From contig JAGTWN010000004.1 of assembly GCA_018842655.1 (NCBI GenBank), forward strand, positions 558,001 to 622,000: a stretch of DNA of 64,000 bases. The letters are read 5' to 3'. Every line of letters starts with the position of its first letter. The stretch's first letter is position 1. This stretch comes from Candidatus Pantoea haifensis. Its GTDB lineage: Bacteria > Pseudomonadota > Gammaproteobacteria > Enterobacterales > Enterobacteriaceae. The notes beneath the pieces are model-generated. The model was not told where the DNA came from and did no database searches. It worked only from the letters and a program-made list of their open reading frames with translations. The position numbers and the translations under genes were made by a program. Positions 1-10,821 of this stretch are shown here, in pieces.

Positions 1-1580
1 TGGTACAGCGTCGTGCGCACTTTGGTTACGACGACTCGGCCAGCATGCTGAACGGTAACAATGATCTCAGCGATAAACTGCGCCAGCGTCTTGAGCAGGC
101 TGAAGCAGAACGTAGCCGCAGCCGTGATCGCCTGCGTGAACATCAGGCACAGCTCACGCAGTATTCGCAGGTTCTGGCGTCGCTCAAAAGTGCATACGAT
201 GCCAAGCGCGACATGCTGAGAGAGTTGCAGCAGGAGATGCAGGATATCGGGGTACATGCCGATGTCCAGGCTGAAGAGCGGGCCCGCATCCGTCGCGATG
301 AACTCTATACGGCACTGAGCCATAACCGTGCACGTCGTAATCAGTTAGAAAAACAGCTGACCTTCTGTGAAGCGGAAATGGAGACGTTACGCAAAAAGCT
401 GCGTCATCTCGAACGCGACTATCATCAGAAACGTGCCCAGGTCGTCAGTGCAAAAGCGGGCTGGTGTCTGGTGCTGCGTCTGGTGAAAGATAACGGTGTC
501 GAACGCCGCCTGCATCGCCGCGAATTAGCCTATCTCAGCGGTGATGATCTGCGCTCCATGTCAGATAAAGCCCTGGGGGCGCTGCGTCTGGCGGTAGCCG
601 ATAACGAGCACCTGCGTGATGTGCTGCGCTTATCAGAAGATCCTAAGCGCCCGGAACGTAAAATTCAGTTCTTCATTGCCGTTTATCAGCATCTGCGTGA
701 GCGCATTCGCCAGGACATCATCCGCACCGATGACCCGGTTGAAGCCATCGAACAGATGGAGATTGAACTGAACCGTCTGACTGAAGAGCTGACCGCGCGT
801 GAGCAAACGCTGGCAATCAGCTCGCGTAGCGTGGCGAACATTATTCGTAAAACCATTCAGCGTGAACAAAACCGTATCCGCCAACTCAATCAGGGTTTGC
901 AGACCGTCAGCTTTGGTCAGGTGCGCAGCGTGCGCCTCAACGTCAACGTGCGCGAAACGCACGCTATGTTGCTGGATACGCTGTCAGAAGAGCATGAGCA
1001 GCATCAGGATCTGTTTAACAGCAATCGCCTGACCTTCTCTGAAGCACTGGCGAAGCTTTATCAGCGCCTGAATCCGCAAATTGATATGGGACAGCGTACG
1101 CCACAAACAATTGGTGAGGAGCTGCTTGATTACCGCAACTATCTTGAGATGGAAGTGGAAGTTAACCGTGGCTCTGATGGCTGGCTGCGTGCTGAAAGCG
1201 GCGCGTTGTCTACCGGTGAAGCGATCGGTACGGGAATGTCAATTCTGGTGATGGTGGTACAGAGCTGGGAAGAAGAGTCCCGTCGTTTACGCGGCAAAGA
1301 TATCTCGCCGTGCCGCTTGCTGTTCCTTGATGAAGCGGCGCGTCTCGATGCGCGCTCTATCGCCACCCTGTTTGAGCTGTGTGAACGTCTGGAAATGCAG
1401 CTGGTTATCGCGGCACCAGAAAACATCAGCCCGGAGAAAGGCACAACCTATAAACTGGTACGTAAAGTGTTTAATAACACGGAACACGTTCATGTTGTTG
1501 GTCTGCGCGGCTTTGCGGCTGATCCCACACCGGCACGGCGTGAGCGTGAGGCCACGTCTCTGACAGAACCCGAGGCGTAA
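1..1580 (+). CDS. mukB: Chromosome partition protein MukB, C-terminal part
   Basis: The reading frame is open from base 3 and the gene is cut by the window edge, leaving about 525 residues. MukB is the SMC-like ATPase of the MukBEF condensin and organises the nucleoid. The visible part carries the end of the coiled-coil arm (charged, heptad-like) and then the C-terminal head. In the head, an ABC signature-like [12 protein letters not shown] is followed by Walker [14 protein letters not shown] and the D-loop DARS. The sequence is nearly collinear with E. coli MukB, diverging only in the last 20 or so residues. A strong terminator follows. Confidence 0.98.
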   Translation, partial: VQRRAHFGYDDSASMLNGNNDLSDKLRQRLEQAEAERSRSRDRLREHQAQLTQYSQVLASLKSAYDAKRDMLRELQQEMQDIGVHADVQAEERARIRRDELYTALSHNRARRNQLEKQLTFCEAEMETLRKKLRHLERDYHQKRAQVVSAKAGWCLVLRLVKDNGVERRLHRRELAYLSGDDLRSMSDKALGALRLAVADNEHLRDVLRLSEDPKRPERKIQFFIAVYQHLRERIRQDIIRTDDPVEAIEQMEIELNRLTEELTAREQTLAISSRSVANIIRKTIQREQNRIRQLNQGLQTVSFGQVRSVRLNVNVRETHAMLLDTLSEEHEQHQDLFNSNRLTFSEALAKLYQRLNPQIDMGQRTPQTIGEELLDYRNYLEMEVEVNRGSDGWLRAESGALSTGEAIGTGMSILVMVVQSWEEESRRLRGKDISPCRLLFLDEAARLDARSIATLFELCERLEMQLVIAAPENISPEKGTTYKLVRKVFNNTEHVHVVGLRGFAADPTPARREREATSLTEPEA

Positions 1581-1631
1581 AAATCGCTGGCTGAAACGTA
1601 GTCAAATACTGCGCCATTCGTTAATCTAATC

Positions 1632-1665
1632 ACGGCATTTGTCGAAGAGGCAAATGCCGTTTTTT
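1632..1665 (+). terminator. Intrinsic terminator after mukB
   Basis: A perfect 10-bp stem (ACGGCATTTG / CAAATGCCGT) with a 9-base loop runs directly into a T tract. It lies between the mukB stop and ldtD and is oriented for the mukB transcript. Confidence 0.9.
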
Positions 1666-1749
1666 ATTCGTATACTCATAAGTATAAGAAGCAGCCCATC
1701 GCAGTAGTTTCAGGGAACGCTGCGCAGTAGATTAAACAAGGGGGCAGGG

Positions 1750-3561
1750 ATGTTGCTGGCAAACAGGTTCAAACATCGTCGCGTTATTTCATTGTTAGCA
1801 CTGGCGCTAACGGTTATTCCATTGGGCACAGCACAAGCCGCAATTATTGCTGCTTTACCCGGTTCGACAGCAGGAGCTCTGCCGATAACCGAAAGCCAGC
1901 AGCGTATTCAGCAAGCGTTCTCCCGCGGCAATCAGCCTTTCTATCTCTCTTCACTGGCAACCATTTACGCTGCACGTCATATGCAGCCGATTTGGCAGGA
2001 TCGCGAGGCGGTACAAAGATTTCAGCAGCAGCTGGCTGAAGTGGCACTTTCCGGGGTGCAGCCTCAGTTTACCCGTTGGGTTGATCGCTTAACCGATCCA
2101 AATATTCAGGGTCTTGCCCGCGATCTGGTGTTGTCAGATGCCATGCTCGGCTATTTGCAGTTCGTATCAAATGTGCCAACGCAGGGTGAAACCTGGCTGT
2201 ACAGCAATGTGCCTTACAAGCTGGCGCTGCCATCCGTGGCAGTGGTGAACCAGTGGCAAAATGCCGTCAATGCTGGCGCTAATGCGACCTTTATCGCGTC
2301 GCTGGCCCCTCAGCATCCGCAGTATGTTCCGATGCATACGGCACTTAAAAATTTGCTCAGCGATAAACAACCCTGGCCGCAACTCAAAAATAGCGAAACG
2401 CTGCGTCCAGGACAGGTCAGTGACGATGTGCCCGCGCTGCGCGAAATATTACAGCGCAGCGGCATGCTCACGGCCCAGACGCTGTCTCCGGCACCGACCG
2501 ATGATGCAGTTCCCACCGCACCTGAGCCCGTCAGCCATACTGAACAACCTGTTGCGGTTAGCCCGTCAGCAACAAACGTGAACGACCTGCCGGCGCAATC
2601 GCCCCAATCACCGGGTAATGTGCAAAATACAGCCTTTGATGCCAGCACGGCGAATGTTTATGACAACACGCTGGTAGCAGCCGTTAAGCGATTCCAGCAG
2701 TGGCAAGGTTTAGCTGATGACGGCGCAATCGGCCCACGGACCCGTGAATGGCTGAATGTGTCACCCCAAATGCGTGTGGCGTTGCTGGCGCTTAATATTC
2801 AGCGATTACGTTTGCTGCCGGATGATATGCATAACGGCATCATGGTAAACATCGCCAATTACTCGCTGATTTACTACAACAACGGCAACAAAATCCTTTC
2901 ATCACGGGTGATTGTAGGTCGGCCAGATCGTAAAACGCCGCTGATGCGCAGTGCGTTAAACAATGTTGTGCTCAATCCGCCGTGGAATGTGCCGACGACG
3001 CTGGTGCGAAAAGATATCATTCCAAAGGTGAAACAAGATCCTGGCTATCTCTATAAGCATGGCTATACCTTGCTGTCAGGCTGGAGTGCAGATGCGCAGG
3101 TTATCGATCCCAGTATGATTGACTGGAGCATGGTCTCTGCGTCCTCTTTCCCGTATCGTCTGCGCCAGGCACCCGGTCAGATGAACTCGCTGGGGCGCTA
3201 TAAATTCAATATGCCCAGCTCAGATGCTATCTATCTGCATGACACGCCGAACCATACGCTGTTCCAACGCGATATCCGCGCGCTGAGTTCGGGATGTGTG
3301 CGCGTCAATAAAGCTTCTGAGCTGGCGGGATTGTTGCTTCAGGATGTAGGTTGGAACGACAACCGCATCTCAAGCACCTTAAAAGAGGGTGATACGCGCT
3401 ATGTACCTATTCGTCATCGCATTCCGGTTAACCTGTATTATTTAACCGCGTGGGTAGCTGATGATGGCAAACCGCAGTATCGAACAGATATTTACAATTA
3501 TGACAACACGGCGCGTTCAGGTAGTCAGGTGTTGATGCGTGCCGAAAAACTGCTGCTCTAG
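1750..3561 (+). CDS. ldtD: Murein L,D-transpeptidase LdtD (YcbB)
   Basis: This 603-residue exported enzyme forms 3-3 (mDAP-mDAP) cross-links in peptidoglycan and is the beta-lactam-insensitive transpeptidase of envelope stress. A signal peptide ends near AQA-A at about residue 30. A Pro/Thr/Ser-rich linker spans roughly residues 240-300. A peptidoglycan-binding module follows ([19 protein letters not shown]). The YkuD catalytic domain carries His497 and the SSGCVRV motif with the nucleophile Cys516. The length is close to E. coli YcbB (615). A G-rich ribosome site (AGGGGGCAGGG) precedes the ATG. It sits beside mepK and gloC as in E. coli. Confidence 0.96.
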   Translation: MLLANRFKHRRVISLLALALTVIPLGTAQAAIIAALPGSTAGALPITESQQRIQQAFSRGNQPFYLSSLATIYAARHMQPIWQDREAVQRFQQQLAEVALSGVQPQFTRWVDRLTDPNIQGLARDLVLSDAMLGYLQFVSNVPTQGETWLYSNVPYKLALPSVAVVNQWQNAVNAGANATFIASLAPQHPQYVPMHTALKNLLSDKQPWPQLKNSETLRPGQVSDDVPALREILQRSGMLTAQTLSPAPTDDAVPTAPEPVSHTEQPVAVSPSATNVNDLPAQSPQSPGNVQNTAFDASTANVYDNTLVAAVKRFQQWQGLADDGAIGPRTREWLNVSPQMRVALLALNIQRLRLLPDDMHNGIMVNIANYSLIYYNNGNKILSSRVIVGRPDRKTPLMRSALNNVVLNPPWNVPTTLVRKDIIPKVKQDPGYLYKHGYTLLSGWSADAQVIDPSMIDWSMVSASSFPYRLRQAPGQMNSLGRYKFNMPSSDAIYLHDTPNHTLFQRDIRALSSGCVRVNKASELAGLLLQDVGWNDNRISSTLKEGDTRYVPIRHRIPVNLYYLTAWVADDGKPQYRTDIYNYDNTARSGSQVLMRAEKLLL

Positions 3562-3747
3562 TATTTGATTTATGGGCACTCTTCGAAACTGATCAACATC
3601 AAGCCAGCGTGTAAAAAGGCGGTCCTGAACGGGATCGCCGCATAAACTCAGCTCTCCCGGGTTGACGATTATCTGATGGAAAGTTATGGTGCGGCCTTGT
3701 GCGCTTTTTGCACATTTCTATGGCTTCACTCTCAGGTAATACGTTAC

Positions 3748-4296
3748 ATGTCTAATATTGATTCTTTTCGTCGCAAACTCCTGCTTTGCGGAAGCGCAGC
3801 CGCTGGTCTGGCATTATTGCCTGCCTCAGCCAGGGCCTCACTTTCAACTTCCCGACCGCGTGTATTAACGCTAAATAATTTACATACGGGCGAAACCCTT
3901 AAAACTGAGTTTTTTAATGGTAAAAGTTACGACAAGGATGAGTTGTCGCGTTTGAATCATTTCTTCCGCGATTTCCGTGCTAATAAAGTTAAAAAAATTG
4001 ACCCGCATCTGTTTGATCAAATCTTTCGGTTACAGGCGCTGCTCGAAACGCGCAAACCTGTGCAGTTGATTTCCGGTTATCGTTCGCCTGCAACCAATAA
4101 TATGCTGCGTGAAAACGGGCCTGGTGTGGCAAAACACAGCTATCATACCAAAGGCCAGGCGATGGATTTCCATATTGAAGGGATTACACTCAGCCATGTT
4201 CGCAAAGCGGCATTATCTATGCGCGCAGGTGGTGTAGGATATTATCCTCGCAGCAACTTTGTACACATTGACACCGGGCCAGTCAGGCACTGGTAA
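3748..4296 (+). CDS. mepK: Murein endopeptidase MepK (YcbK), M15-type
   Basis: The protein has 182 residues, the same as E. coli YcbK. An upstream in-frame ATG at 3676 would add 24 residues without family support, so I start at 3748. The N-terminus has a twin-arginine-like signal (SFRRKLLL, then a hydrophobic stretch ending ASARA), which suggests Tat export. The M15 zinc motif appears as HTKGQAMD followed by HIDTGP near the C-terminus. The family cleaves peptide cross-links, including 3-3 links, which fits its place next to the 3-3 transpeptidase gene ldtD. Family assignment is firm; Tat export is inferred from the motif. Confidence 0.94.
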   Translation: MSNIDSFRRKLLLCGSAAAGLALLPASARASLSTSRPRVLTLNNLHTGETLKTEFFNGKSYDKDELSRLNHFFRDFRANKVKKIDPHLFDQIFRLQALLETRKPVQLISGYRSPATNNMLRENGPGVAKHSYHTKGQAMDFHIEGITLSHVRKAALSMRAGGVGYYPRSNFVHIDTGPVRHW

Positions 4297-4335
4297 CACT
4301 ACCGGCAACGCTGCGTGTGCCGGACATGGAGCGTT

Positions 4336-4965
4336 ATGAACTACCACATTATTCCTGTAACCGCGTTTGCACAAAATTGTTCTGTCATTTGGTGCGAAAC
4401 CACGCGTGAAGCGGCTCTGGTCGATCCCGGCGGGGATGCAGAGATCATTAAACAGACGCTGTCGGAACATAATCTTAAGCCAGCACAAATTTTGTTAACC
4501 CATGGACACCTTGATCATGTGGGTGCTGCCGCTGAGCTGGCGGCCTTTTATCAGGTGCCCATTGTCGGGCCGCAAAAACATGATGCGTTCTGGCTGGAAG
4601 CGTTGCCGACGCAAAGCCGTATGTTTGGTCTGGAAACGTGCTCTGCTTTTACGCCGGATCGATGGCTGGAAGAGGGCGAGCGCGTGCAGGTGGGGTCAGT
4701 TACCCTTAAAGTGTTGCATTGTCCCGGCCATACGCCGGGCCATATCGTCTTTTTTGATCGCGTCGGACGTCTGTTGATTTCAGGTGACGTCATTTTCAGC
4801 GGTGGCGTAGGACGCACTGATTTTCCGCAGGGCAATCATGCTCATTTAATTGAGTCGATAAAAACTAAGTTACTGCCGTTAGGCGATGACGTTACGTTTG
4901 TGCCCGGTCACGGGCCGATCTCTACGCTGGGACGCGAGCGTATCAGCAATCCCTTCCTGCAATAA
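4336..4965 (+). CDS. gloC: Hydroxyacylglutathione hydrolase GloC (YcbL)
   Basis: This is a 209-residue metallo-beta-lactamase-fold glyoxalase II, which hydrolyses S-D-lactoylglutathione in methylglyoxal detoxification. The metal motif THGHLDH is present, as are the later family motifs [15 protein letters not shown] and PGHGP. The start [11 protein letters not shown] matches E. coli YcbL, and the C-terminus is about six residues shorter. It lies 39 bp after mepK. A second methylglyoxal-pathway gene, mgsA, lies about 38 kb downstream in this window. Confidence 0.95.
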   Translation: MNYHIIPVTAFAQNCSVIWCETTREAALVDPGGDAEIIKQTLSEHNLKPAQILLTHGHLDHVGAAAELAAFYQVPIVGPQKHDAFWLEALPTQSRMFGLETCSAFTPDRWLEEGERVQVGSVTLKVLHCPGHTPGHIVFFDRVGRLLISGDVIFSGGVGRTDFPQGNHAHLIESIKTKLLPLGDDVTFVPGHGPISTLGRERISNPFLQ

Positions 4966-4989
4966 AAAATGGGCCAGCAGGCCCATTTT
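4966..4989. terminator. Bidirectional terminator between gloC and aspC
   Basis: A 10-bp stem, AAAATGGGCC / GGCCCATTTT with loop AGCA, starts right after the gloC stop. A and T runs on its two sides let it serve both gloC (+) and aspC (-), which converge here. Confidence 0.88.
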
Positions 4990-5009
4990 CATCTCATTTC
5001 TTTCTCAAC

Positions 5010-6199
5010 TCACAGCACGGCAACGATCGCTTCACACAGCGCCGACATATTATCCGGCGTCATGCCTGCCACGTTCACACGACCTGAGTTGACTGCATAT
5101 ACACCAAACTCTTCGCGCAGACGAATAACCTGATCTTTCGTCAGACCGCTAAAAGAGAACATACCGTTTTGCCTGATGATAAAGCTGAAGTCTCGCTGCG
5201 CCCCTTTTTCCGCCAGGGTATTCACAAACAGATGACGCATGCGCTGAATACGTTGACGCATATCTGATAGCTCTTGTTCCCAGATAGTACGCAGTGACGC
5301 ATTATCCAGAATTGTCGCCACAACGGCCGCACCGTGCGCTGGTGGGTTCGAGTAGTTAGCGCGGATAGTATATTTCACCTGGCTGAATGCGCTTTCGGCC
5401 ACAGCAGCATTAGCAGCGACCAGCGTGATGGCACCTACACGCTCGTTATACAAACCGAAATTCTTGGAGTAGGAACTGGCAACGATCAGTTCCTGATGCG
5501 AGGCAGCGAAGATGCGCAGGCCTTCAGCATCTTCATTCAGACCACGGGCAAAGCCCTGGTAAGCGAAGTCAAACAGCGGCAGCCAGCCATTAGCCTGTGA
5601 AAGTTGTGCCAGTTGTTGCCACTGTTCGGCGGTAGGATCGATGCCGGTTGGGTTGTGGCAGCAGCCGTGGAACAGCACCACGTCTCCCGCTTTCGCTTCT
5701 TTCAGCGACGCCAGCACCCCGTCAAAATCCAGCGAGTGGTTTTCGGCATCGTAATACTGGTATTCACAAACTTCCAGACCCGCCGCGTTAAACACGTTTT
5801 TATGGTTTGGCCAGCTGGGATTGCTCACCCACACACGTTTAACCGACGTTTGCGTCGCCAGAAAATCAGCTGCTACGCGCAATGCACCCGTGCCGCCGGG
5901 GTTTGTGCTGTGCGAGCACGGCCCGCGCCTGTCAGCGCATTCTCTTTACCGAATAACAATTCCTGCGTGCAACGCGCGAAATCTGCCAGGCCATCAATGC
6001 TGAGGTAATTTTTGGTGGTTTCATTCTCCAGCAGATACTGTTCGGCTTTTTTAACGCTGGTCAGAACAGGCGTTTTGCCGGTTTCGTCTTTATAAACACC
6101 AATACCAAGGTTAATTTTGTTAGAGCGGTCATCAGCGCGAAACAGATCGGCCAGTCCAAGAATAGGATCGGCGGGTGCAGCAGAGATCGATTCAAACAT
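5010..6199 (-). CDS. aspC: Aspartate aminotransferase AspC (one frameshift)
   Basis: This PLP enzyme interconverts aspartate and oxaloacetate. The first ~100 residues (from [20 protein letters not shown]) and the remaining ~290 lie in two frames. The break is inside [19 protein letters not shown] at the GGGG run 5898-5901; one added base restores a ~396-residue protein collinear with E. coli AspC. The PLP-lysine segment [15 protein letters not shown] is intact. I read the break as a homopolymer error. It is the next gene downstream of ompF on the minus strand, but the ompF terminator separates the two. Confidence 0.95.
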
Positions 6200-6373
6200 G
6201 TGTCAGGTCCAGTAGTGTGAACTTTAGCAAAATGAGCTATCAGGTTAGCGCCGGGAAAAGCAAAAGCCAACCGTTTGCGAAACAATTTCACGATTTAGCG
6301 AGTAAGATTCAGAACATTGAAAAGTCGCGAATAAAAGCGGGGCAGAAAGGAGACCTGAAAAACCAGCAGCCAT

Positions 6374-6400
6374 AAAAAAACGGGACCGAAGTCCCGTTTT
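6374..6400 (-). terminator. Intrinsic terminator of ompF
   Basis: On the minus strand the stem AAAACGGGAC / GTCCCGTTTT has a four-base loop (plus-strand CGAA) and runs into a seven-base T tract, about 25 bp after the ompF stop. Confidence 0.9.
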
Positions 6401-6423
6401 CTTGAATCATCAGACCATCAAAC

Positions 6424-7518
6424 TTAGAACTGGTAAACCAGACCTACAGCTACGATGTCATCAGTGTTCAGACCCAGTGCGTTGTCGTCATCCAGCTGGT
6501 TGATGCGGTAATCAACATAGGTCGACATGTTTTTGTTGAAGTAGTAGGTTGCGCCTACATCAACATATTTGATCAGGTCAGCATCGCCCACGCCTTCGAT
6601 GTCTTTGCCTTTAGACTGAACGTAGGCCAGAGACGGACGCAGACCGAAGTCGAACTGGTACTGTGCAACCACTTCGAAGTTCTGTGCTTTGTTAGCGAAA
6701 GCAGTATCGCCGGTATCCAGAGAGAATGGCGTAGAGTTACGGGTTTCACCGTAATAAGCTGCCAGGTAGATGTTGTTAGCATCATATTTCAGACCGGTTG
6801 CCCAGTTTTCAGCGCGCTTGCCTTGACCTACGATAGTACCATCAGCTGCAGCAACACCTGCTGCCTGAGCATTGGTACGGTCGCTGCTGCTGTAAGCACC
6901 TACAACACCCAGACCGATTGGTGAGGTGTAAGAGGTAGACAGGCCCCAGCCGTCGCCGTTCGCACGACGAATGTCTGCACGCTCGTTTTTACCCTGGTAC
7001 TGAACAGCGAAGTCCCAACCGTCAACCAGACCAAAGAAGTTGGTGTTGCGGTAGGTCAGCAGACCGGTGCTACGGCCGTTCATGAAGTTGTCTGAGTAGC
7101 CTGAATCGCCACCAAACTCTGGCAGCATATCGGTCCAGCCGATTGCATCGTAAACCACACCGTAGTTACGGCCGTAGTCGATTGAGCCAGCATCACCGAA
7201 TTTCAGACCAGCAAAGCCCAGACGGGTTTTGTTGCCGGTTTGTGCGTCAGAACCTTCAGAGTTGTTAGCCTGAACGTTATATTCCCACTGACCAAAACCG
7301 GTCAGCTGGTCATTAATCTGAGTTTCACCCTTAAAGCCGAAGCGAACATACGTCTGGTCACCGTCGCTGCCATCATCATCAGAAAAATAATGCAGACCAA
7401 CAGCTTTACCGTACAGATCCAGTTTGTTGCCATCTTTGTTATAGATTTCTGCTGCGTTTGCTGCGCCTGCAGCTAACAGAGCAGGGATAACCACTGCAAG
7501 AATGTTGCGCTTCATCAT
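6424..7518 (-). CDS. ompF: Outer membrane porin OmpF
   Basis: A 364-residue general porin forms trimeric diffusion channels in the outer membrane. The signal peptide ends AANA, giving mature [16 protein letters not shown]. The constriction-loop motif PEFGG is present, and the protein ends in Phe (YQF), as needed for BAM-dependent assembly. It follows E. coli OmpF throughout, with differences concentrated in presumed surface loops. Position between aspC and asnS, plus the conserved leader, supports OmpF over OmpC or PhoE. The upstream region keeps OmpR-box and MicF-target sequence. Confidence 0.95.
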   Translation of the reverse strand: MMKRNILAVVIPALLAAGAANAAEIYNKDGNKLDLYGKAVGLHYFSDDDGSDGDQTYVRFGFKGETQINDQLTGFGQWEYNVQANNSEGSDAQTGNKTRLGFAGLKFGDAGSIDYGRNYGVVYDAIGWTDMLPEFGGDSGYSDNFMNGRSTGLLTYRNTNFFGLVDGWDFAVQYQGKNERADIRRANGDGWGLSTSYTSPIGLGVVGAYSSSDRTNAQAAGVAAADGTIVGQGKRAENWATGLKYDANNIYLAAYYGETRNSTPFSLDTGDTAFANKAQNFEVVAQYQFDFGLRPSLAYVQSKGKDIEGVGDADLIKYVDVGATYYFNKNMSTYVDYRINQLDDDNALGLNTDDIVAVGLVYQF

Positions 7519-7571
7519 TATTTATTACCCTCATTGGAGTTATTCGGACACCTGCCACTGCCGTCAAGAAA
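7519..7571 (-). promoter_or_regulatory. ompF 5' leader, probable MicF sRNA target
   Basis: The minus-strand leader contains GACGGCAGTGGCAGGTGTC and, just before the ATG, ATGAGGGTAATAAATA. Both match the E. coli ompF leader region that pairs with the antisense sRNA MicF. Conservation is seen directly; MicF control is inferred, because micF is not in the window. Confidence 0.75.
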
Positions 7572-7621
7572 CCTTTACGGGAACCTTGAGGAAACTTTGG
7601 TGTCTTCCTGTGTCTGCACGC

Positions 7622-7717
7622 ATCTTTCCATCACACAGACGGTAATTCTACCTCGAAAATGCTACAAAACTCTTAATCTGGTTTCTAAAAGAAAATATGT
7701 ATTACAAAATGTAAAAA
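7622..7717 (-). promoter_or_regulatory. ompF promoter with OmpR boxes
   Basis: On the minus strand three AT-rich blocks resemble the E. coli OmpR sites F1-F3, for example TTTTGTAATACATATT, TTCTTTTAGAAACCAGAT and TTTTGTAGCATTTTC. They are followed by ATGGAAAGATGC, which contains the -10 hexamer AAAGAT known for ompF. This implies osmolarity control through EnvZ/OmpR. Confidence 0.8.
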
Positions 7718-7755
7718 CAGCGGAGCTTTGTGAGAGAACTCAAAATTTACAAAAA

Positions 7756-7781
7756 TAAAAAAAGGCCGACCAGGTCGACCT
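7756..7781 (-). terminator. Probable terminator of asnS
   Basis: On the minus strand AGGTCGACC / GGTCGGCCT can form a 6-7 bp stem with a 5-7 base loop, followed by a seven-base T tract. It lies 39 bp past the asnS stop. Confidence 0.75.
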
Positions 7782-7819
7782 CTTTATATATATGAATTTC
7801 TTATATTTAATGACGAAAA

Positions 7820-9220
7820 TCAAAAACTCGCATTGCGTGGTGTGCGTGGGAAAGGGATAACATCTCTTACATTTTGTACGCCAGTGACATAGGCGATTAA
7901 ACGTTCAAAACCTAATCCAAAACCTGAATGCGGCACGGTGCCGTAGCGACGTAAATCGCGATACCACCAGTAATCTTCTTTATTCAGGCCCATCTCTTCA
8001 AGCCGTGCGTCCAGCACATCAAGTCGCTCTTCGCGCTGCGAGCCGCCGATAATTTCACCAATTCCCGGTGCCAAAACATCCATTGCTGCAACCGTCTTAC
8101 CGTCTTCGTTAAGGCGCATGTAGAAGGCTTTAATATCTTTCGGGTAGTTTTTCACCACGACCGGGGCTTTGAAGTGTTTCTCAGCCAGATAACGCTCATG
8201 CTCAGACGAGAGATCAATACCCCAGGAAACCGGGTTCTCGAAGGTTTGGTCACAATTCAGTAAAATGTCAACTGCGTCGGTATAGTCTACCTGGGCGAAA
8301 TCGGTAGTGATAAAACGCTGCAAACGATCGACAGCATCTTTATCAACGCGCTCAGCAAAAAATGCCATATCGTCAGCACGCTCTTCCAGTACCGCTTTAA
8401 AGACATATTTCAGCATCGATTCGGCCAGTGCTGCGGCATCATCCAGCGAGGCAAACGCGATTTCCGGCTCCAGCATCCAGAATTCGGCCAGGTGGCGACT
8501 GGTGTTAGAGTTTTCAGCACGGAAGGTAGGGCCAAAGGTGTAGATTTTTGACAGCGCACTGGCGTACGTTTCGCCATTTAACTGGCCTGAAACCGTCAGG
8601 AAAGCTTCTTTACCGAAAAAGTCTTCAGCGAAATCGACTTTACCTTGATCGTCACGCGGCAGGTTTTCCAGATCCAGCGTCGAGACGCGGAACATTTCTC
8701 CGGCGCCTTCTGTGTCAGAAGCGGTAATCAGCGGCGTTGAAACCCAGAAGTAACCATTCTCATGGAAGAAGCGATGCAGCGCCTGCGCCAGCGTATGACG
8801 TACGCGCGCCACGGCACCAATCAGGTTAGTACGCGGGCGCAGGTGGGCGACTTCACGCAGATATTCAATGCTGTGGCGTTTGGCCGCCATCGGATAGCTG
8901 TCTGGATCTTCAACCCAGCCCACCACCTCAAGTTGGGTCGCCTGAATCTCAAATGCCTGGCCCTGACCTGGAGAAGCCACTACGGTGCCGGTGACAATCA
9001 CAGAGCAACCGGTGGTCAGACGCAATACTTCATCCTGATAATTATTCAGAGAATTATTGACGACAGCCTGAACGGGATTAAAGCAGGAACCGTCATAAAC
9101 GGCGATAAAGGAAAGACCGGCTTTTGAATCTCTTCGGGTACGTACCCAACCACGTACGGTGACTTCACTGTCAACCGCAACGCGACCGTGCAGTACATCC
9201 GCTACAGGCACTACGCTCAT
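7820..9220 (-). CDS. asnS: Asparaginyl-tRNA synthetase
   Basis: The 466-residue length equals that of E. coli AsnRS. This class II synthetase charges tRNA-Asn. An N-terminal OB-fold anticodon-binding domain ([19 protein letters not shown]) is followed by the catalytic core, with motif 2 in [16 protein letters not shown] and motif 3 in [15 protein letters not shown]. The frame is unbroken. It lies between ompF and pncB as in E. coli, and a GAGAGA ribosome site precedes the ATG. Confidence 0.98.
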   Translation of the reverse strand: MSVVPVADVLHGRVAVDSEVTVRGWVRTRRDSKAGLSFIAVYDGSCFNPVQAVVNNSLNNYQDEVLRLTTGCSVIVTGTVVASPGQGQAFEIQATQLEVVGWVEDPDSYPMAAKRHSIEYLREVAHLRPRTNLIGAVARVRHTLAQALHRFFHENGYFWVSTPLITASDTEGAGEMFRVSTLDLENLPRDDQGKVDFAEDFFGKEAFLTVSGQLNGETYASALSKIYTFGPTFRAENSNTSRHLAEFWMLEPEIAFASLDDAAALAESMLKYVFKAVLEERADDMAFFAERVDKDAVDRLQRFITTDFAQVDYTDAVDILLNCDQTFENPVSWGIDLSSEHERYLAEKHFKAPVVVKNYPKDIKAFYMRLNEDGKTVAAMDVLAPGIGEIIGGSQREERLDVLDARLEEMGLNKEDYWWYRDLRRYGTVPHSGFGLGFERLIAYVTGVQNVRDVIPFPRTPRNASF

Positions 9221-9376
9221 AAATATCTCTCTATATAGAAGAAGTGAGTAAAAGTTCCCCTGTCCGGGGTGTTGCTATGTTACTTGTGACTAAACAGGAA
9301 ACAAGCAAAATTCCGGACGAAAGGCAGATTTATTACAGCAGAAAAGGGGCGAATCAACGCCCCGATAAGATGGCGC

Positions 9377-10579
9377 TTAACTGGCTTTTTAACCAGTGGC
9401 AAATCGAAGGCTTTTCTTAACGCTCTGACAAAGGCTTTGTCCTGGCAAATGGTTTTACCGGGGCTGTCAGAAAGTTTCGCGACGGGCTTACCGTTACACT
9501 CTACTAACTTGATCACAATGTTAAGCGGCGTCACGCCCGGAATATCACAGGTAAGGCGAGTTCCAATGCCAAATACCACATTAGCGCGCTGGCCGAAGTG
9601 ACGATAAAGCGTCAGAGCCTTATCCAGATTCAGGTTATCGGAAAACACCAAAGTTTTGCTTTGCGGATCGATACCCAGTTTCTCGTAATGCGCAATCGCC
9701 TTTTCTCCCCACTCAATGGGATCGCCTGAATCATGGCGTAAACCTTGATAACGACTGGCAAAGGCCAAACCAAAATCACGCAGAAACGCATCCATGGTGA
9801 TGCAATCTGTCAGGGCAATAGCGAGCTGACCATCATATTCATCTAACCATGCCTGTAAGGCTGCTCGCTGGCTGTTTGCCAGCACCGGGCTGATTTGCTG
9901 GAACGCCTGAAACCATTCATGCGCCTGCGTACCAACCGGCGTTAAATCTAAGCGACGCGCCAGATCGTAGTTGCTGGTGCCTATAAGCCAGGGAAATCTT
10001 GCTTAAGCGTGGCGACAATAGACTGCTGCACATCCTGGGAGTAACGGCGACGGGTGCCGAAATCCATCAGGCGGAAGCGCGACATATCAAGATCAGCCAC
10101 CTCCTGCTTAAACGCCTGCAGTTTAGTCTGTAGATGTTCAACGGCCTGTTGCGTGCCGATACTGGGCGTATGGTGACGATGTACTACTTCACTGATCAGC
10201 GCCAGCAGCGGAACTTCCCACATGATCACTTCGCGCCATGGCCCCTCAATGCGAATATCAAGTACACCGTTGTGATTGCTCACCTTGACCTGATCGGGGT
10301 TATAACGGAACTGGCGTAGCCAGCTGAGATAATCGGCCTGAAAAAGGGGAGGTTGGCCAGCCAGGCATATTCGTCATCGCTGAGAGCCAGCGCCTGCATG
10401 GCGTGGATCTCATGGCGGATCTCATCAGCGTAACAACCCAGCAGCTCATCACCGCGGCAGCGGAAGACTGCCGCTACTGTTACATCATGGTAGCGGTGAA
10501 ACACGGCTTGCTGCATATGAAGCTTATAAGCGTCAGTATCCAGCAGCGAGGTCAGTATCGGGGAAGCATGTCCTGTCAT
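9377..10579 (-). CDS. pncB: Nicotinate phosphoribosyltransferase PncB (three frameshifts)
   Basis: This NAD-salvage enzyme makes nicotinate mononucleotide from nicotinate and PRPP with ATP hydrolysis. It is spread over frames broken at 10341-10345 (A run, after LPFF), 9985-9986 (before [12 protein letters not shown]) and 9386-9390 (T run). The last break hides the natural end VKKAS-stop and adds a false 30-residue tail. Restoring three bases gives 401 residues, against 400 in E. coli. The segment [12 protein letters not shown] with the phosphorylated His is intact. I start at [19 protein letters not shown]; upstream in-frame starts exist but lack family support. Confidence 0.93.
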
Positions 10580-10821
10580 GGCGCGTTTCAGCATCCTGTT
10601 CGGTGGCGCAGAGCCCGGTGTGATAAAAGTCATAAAGACATAAAAGTATAAATCAGTAACTGCAGCCGATCACAGCATATTTCAGGGCTGTGGGTCGAGG
10701 TTAATCTGTGCCATTGTTAACGGTTTGTAGCGATTTCTGCCATTGATAAGATTGTGCATGGCAAGCTTGTATTAACCAGCATAGACTTTGGCGGTTAACT
10801 TATAACAATGCGAGACGGAAT

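Noticed and set aside
6232-6375. 47-codon plus-strand frame between aspC and ompF (MSYQVSAGKSKSQPFAK)
   Set aside because: It lies antisense to the aspC upstream region, ends in the ompF terminator stem, has no good ribosome site and no recognised family.
7534-7758. Plus-strand frame across the ompF promoter
   Set aside because: It runs opposite to the conserved ompF leader, OmpR boxes and asnS terminator, which explain the conservation better than coding.
9280-9376. C-terminal extension of PncB (about 30 residues)
   Set aside because: It arises from a missing base before the natural KKAS-stop; family proteins end there.
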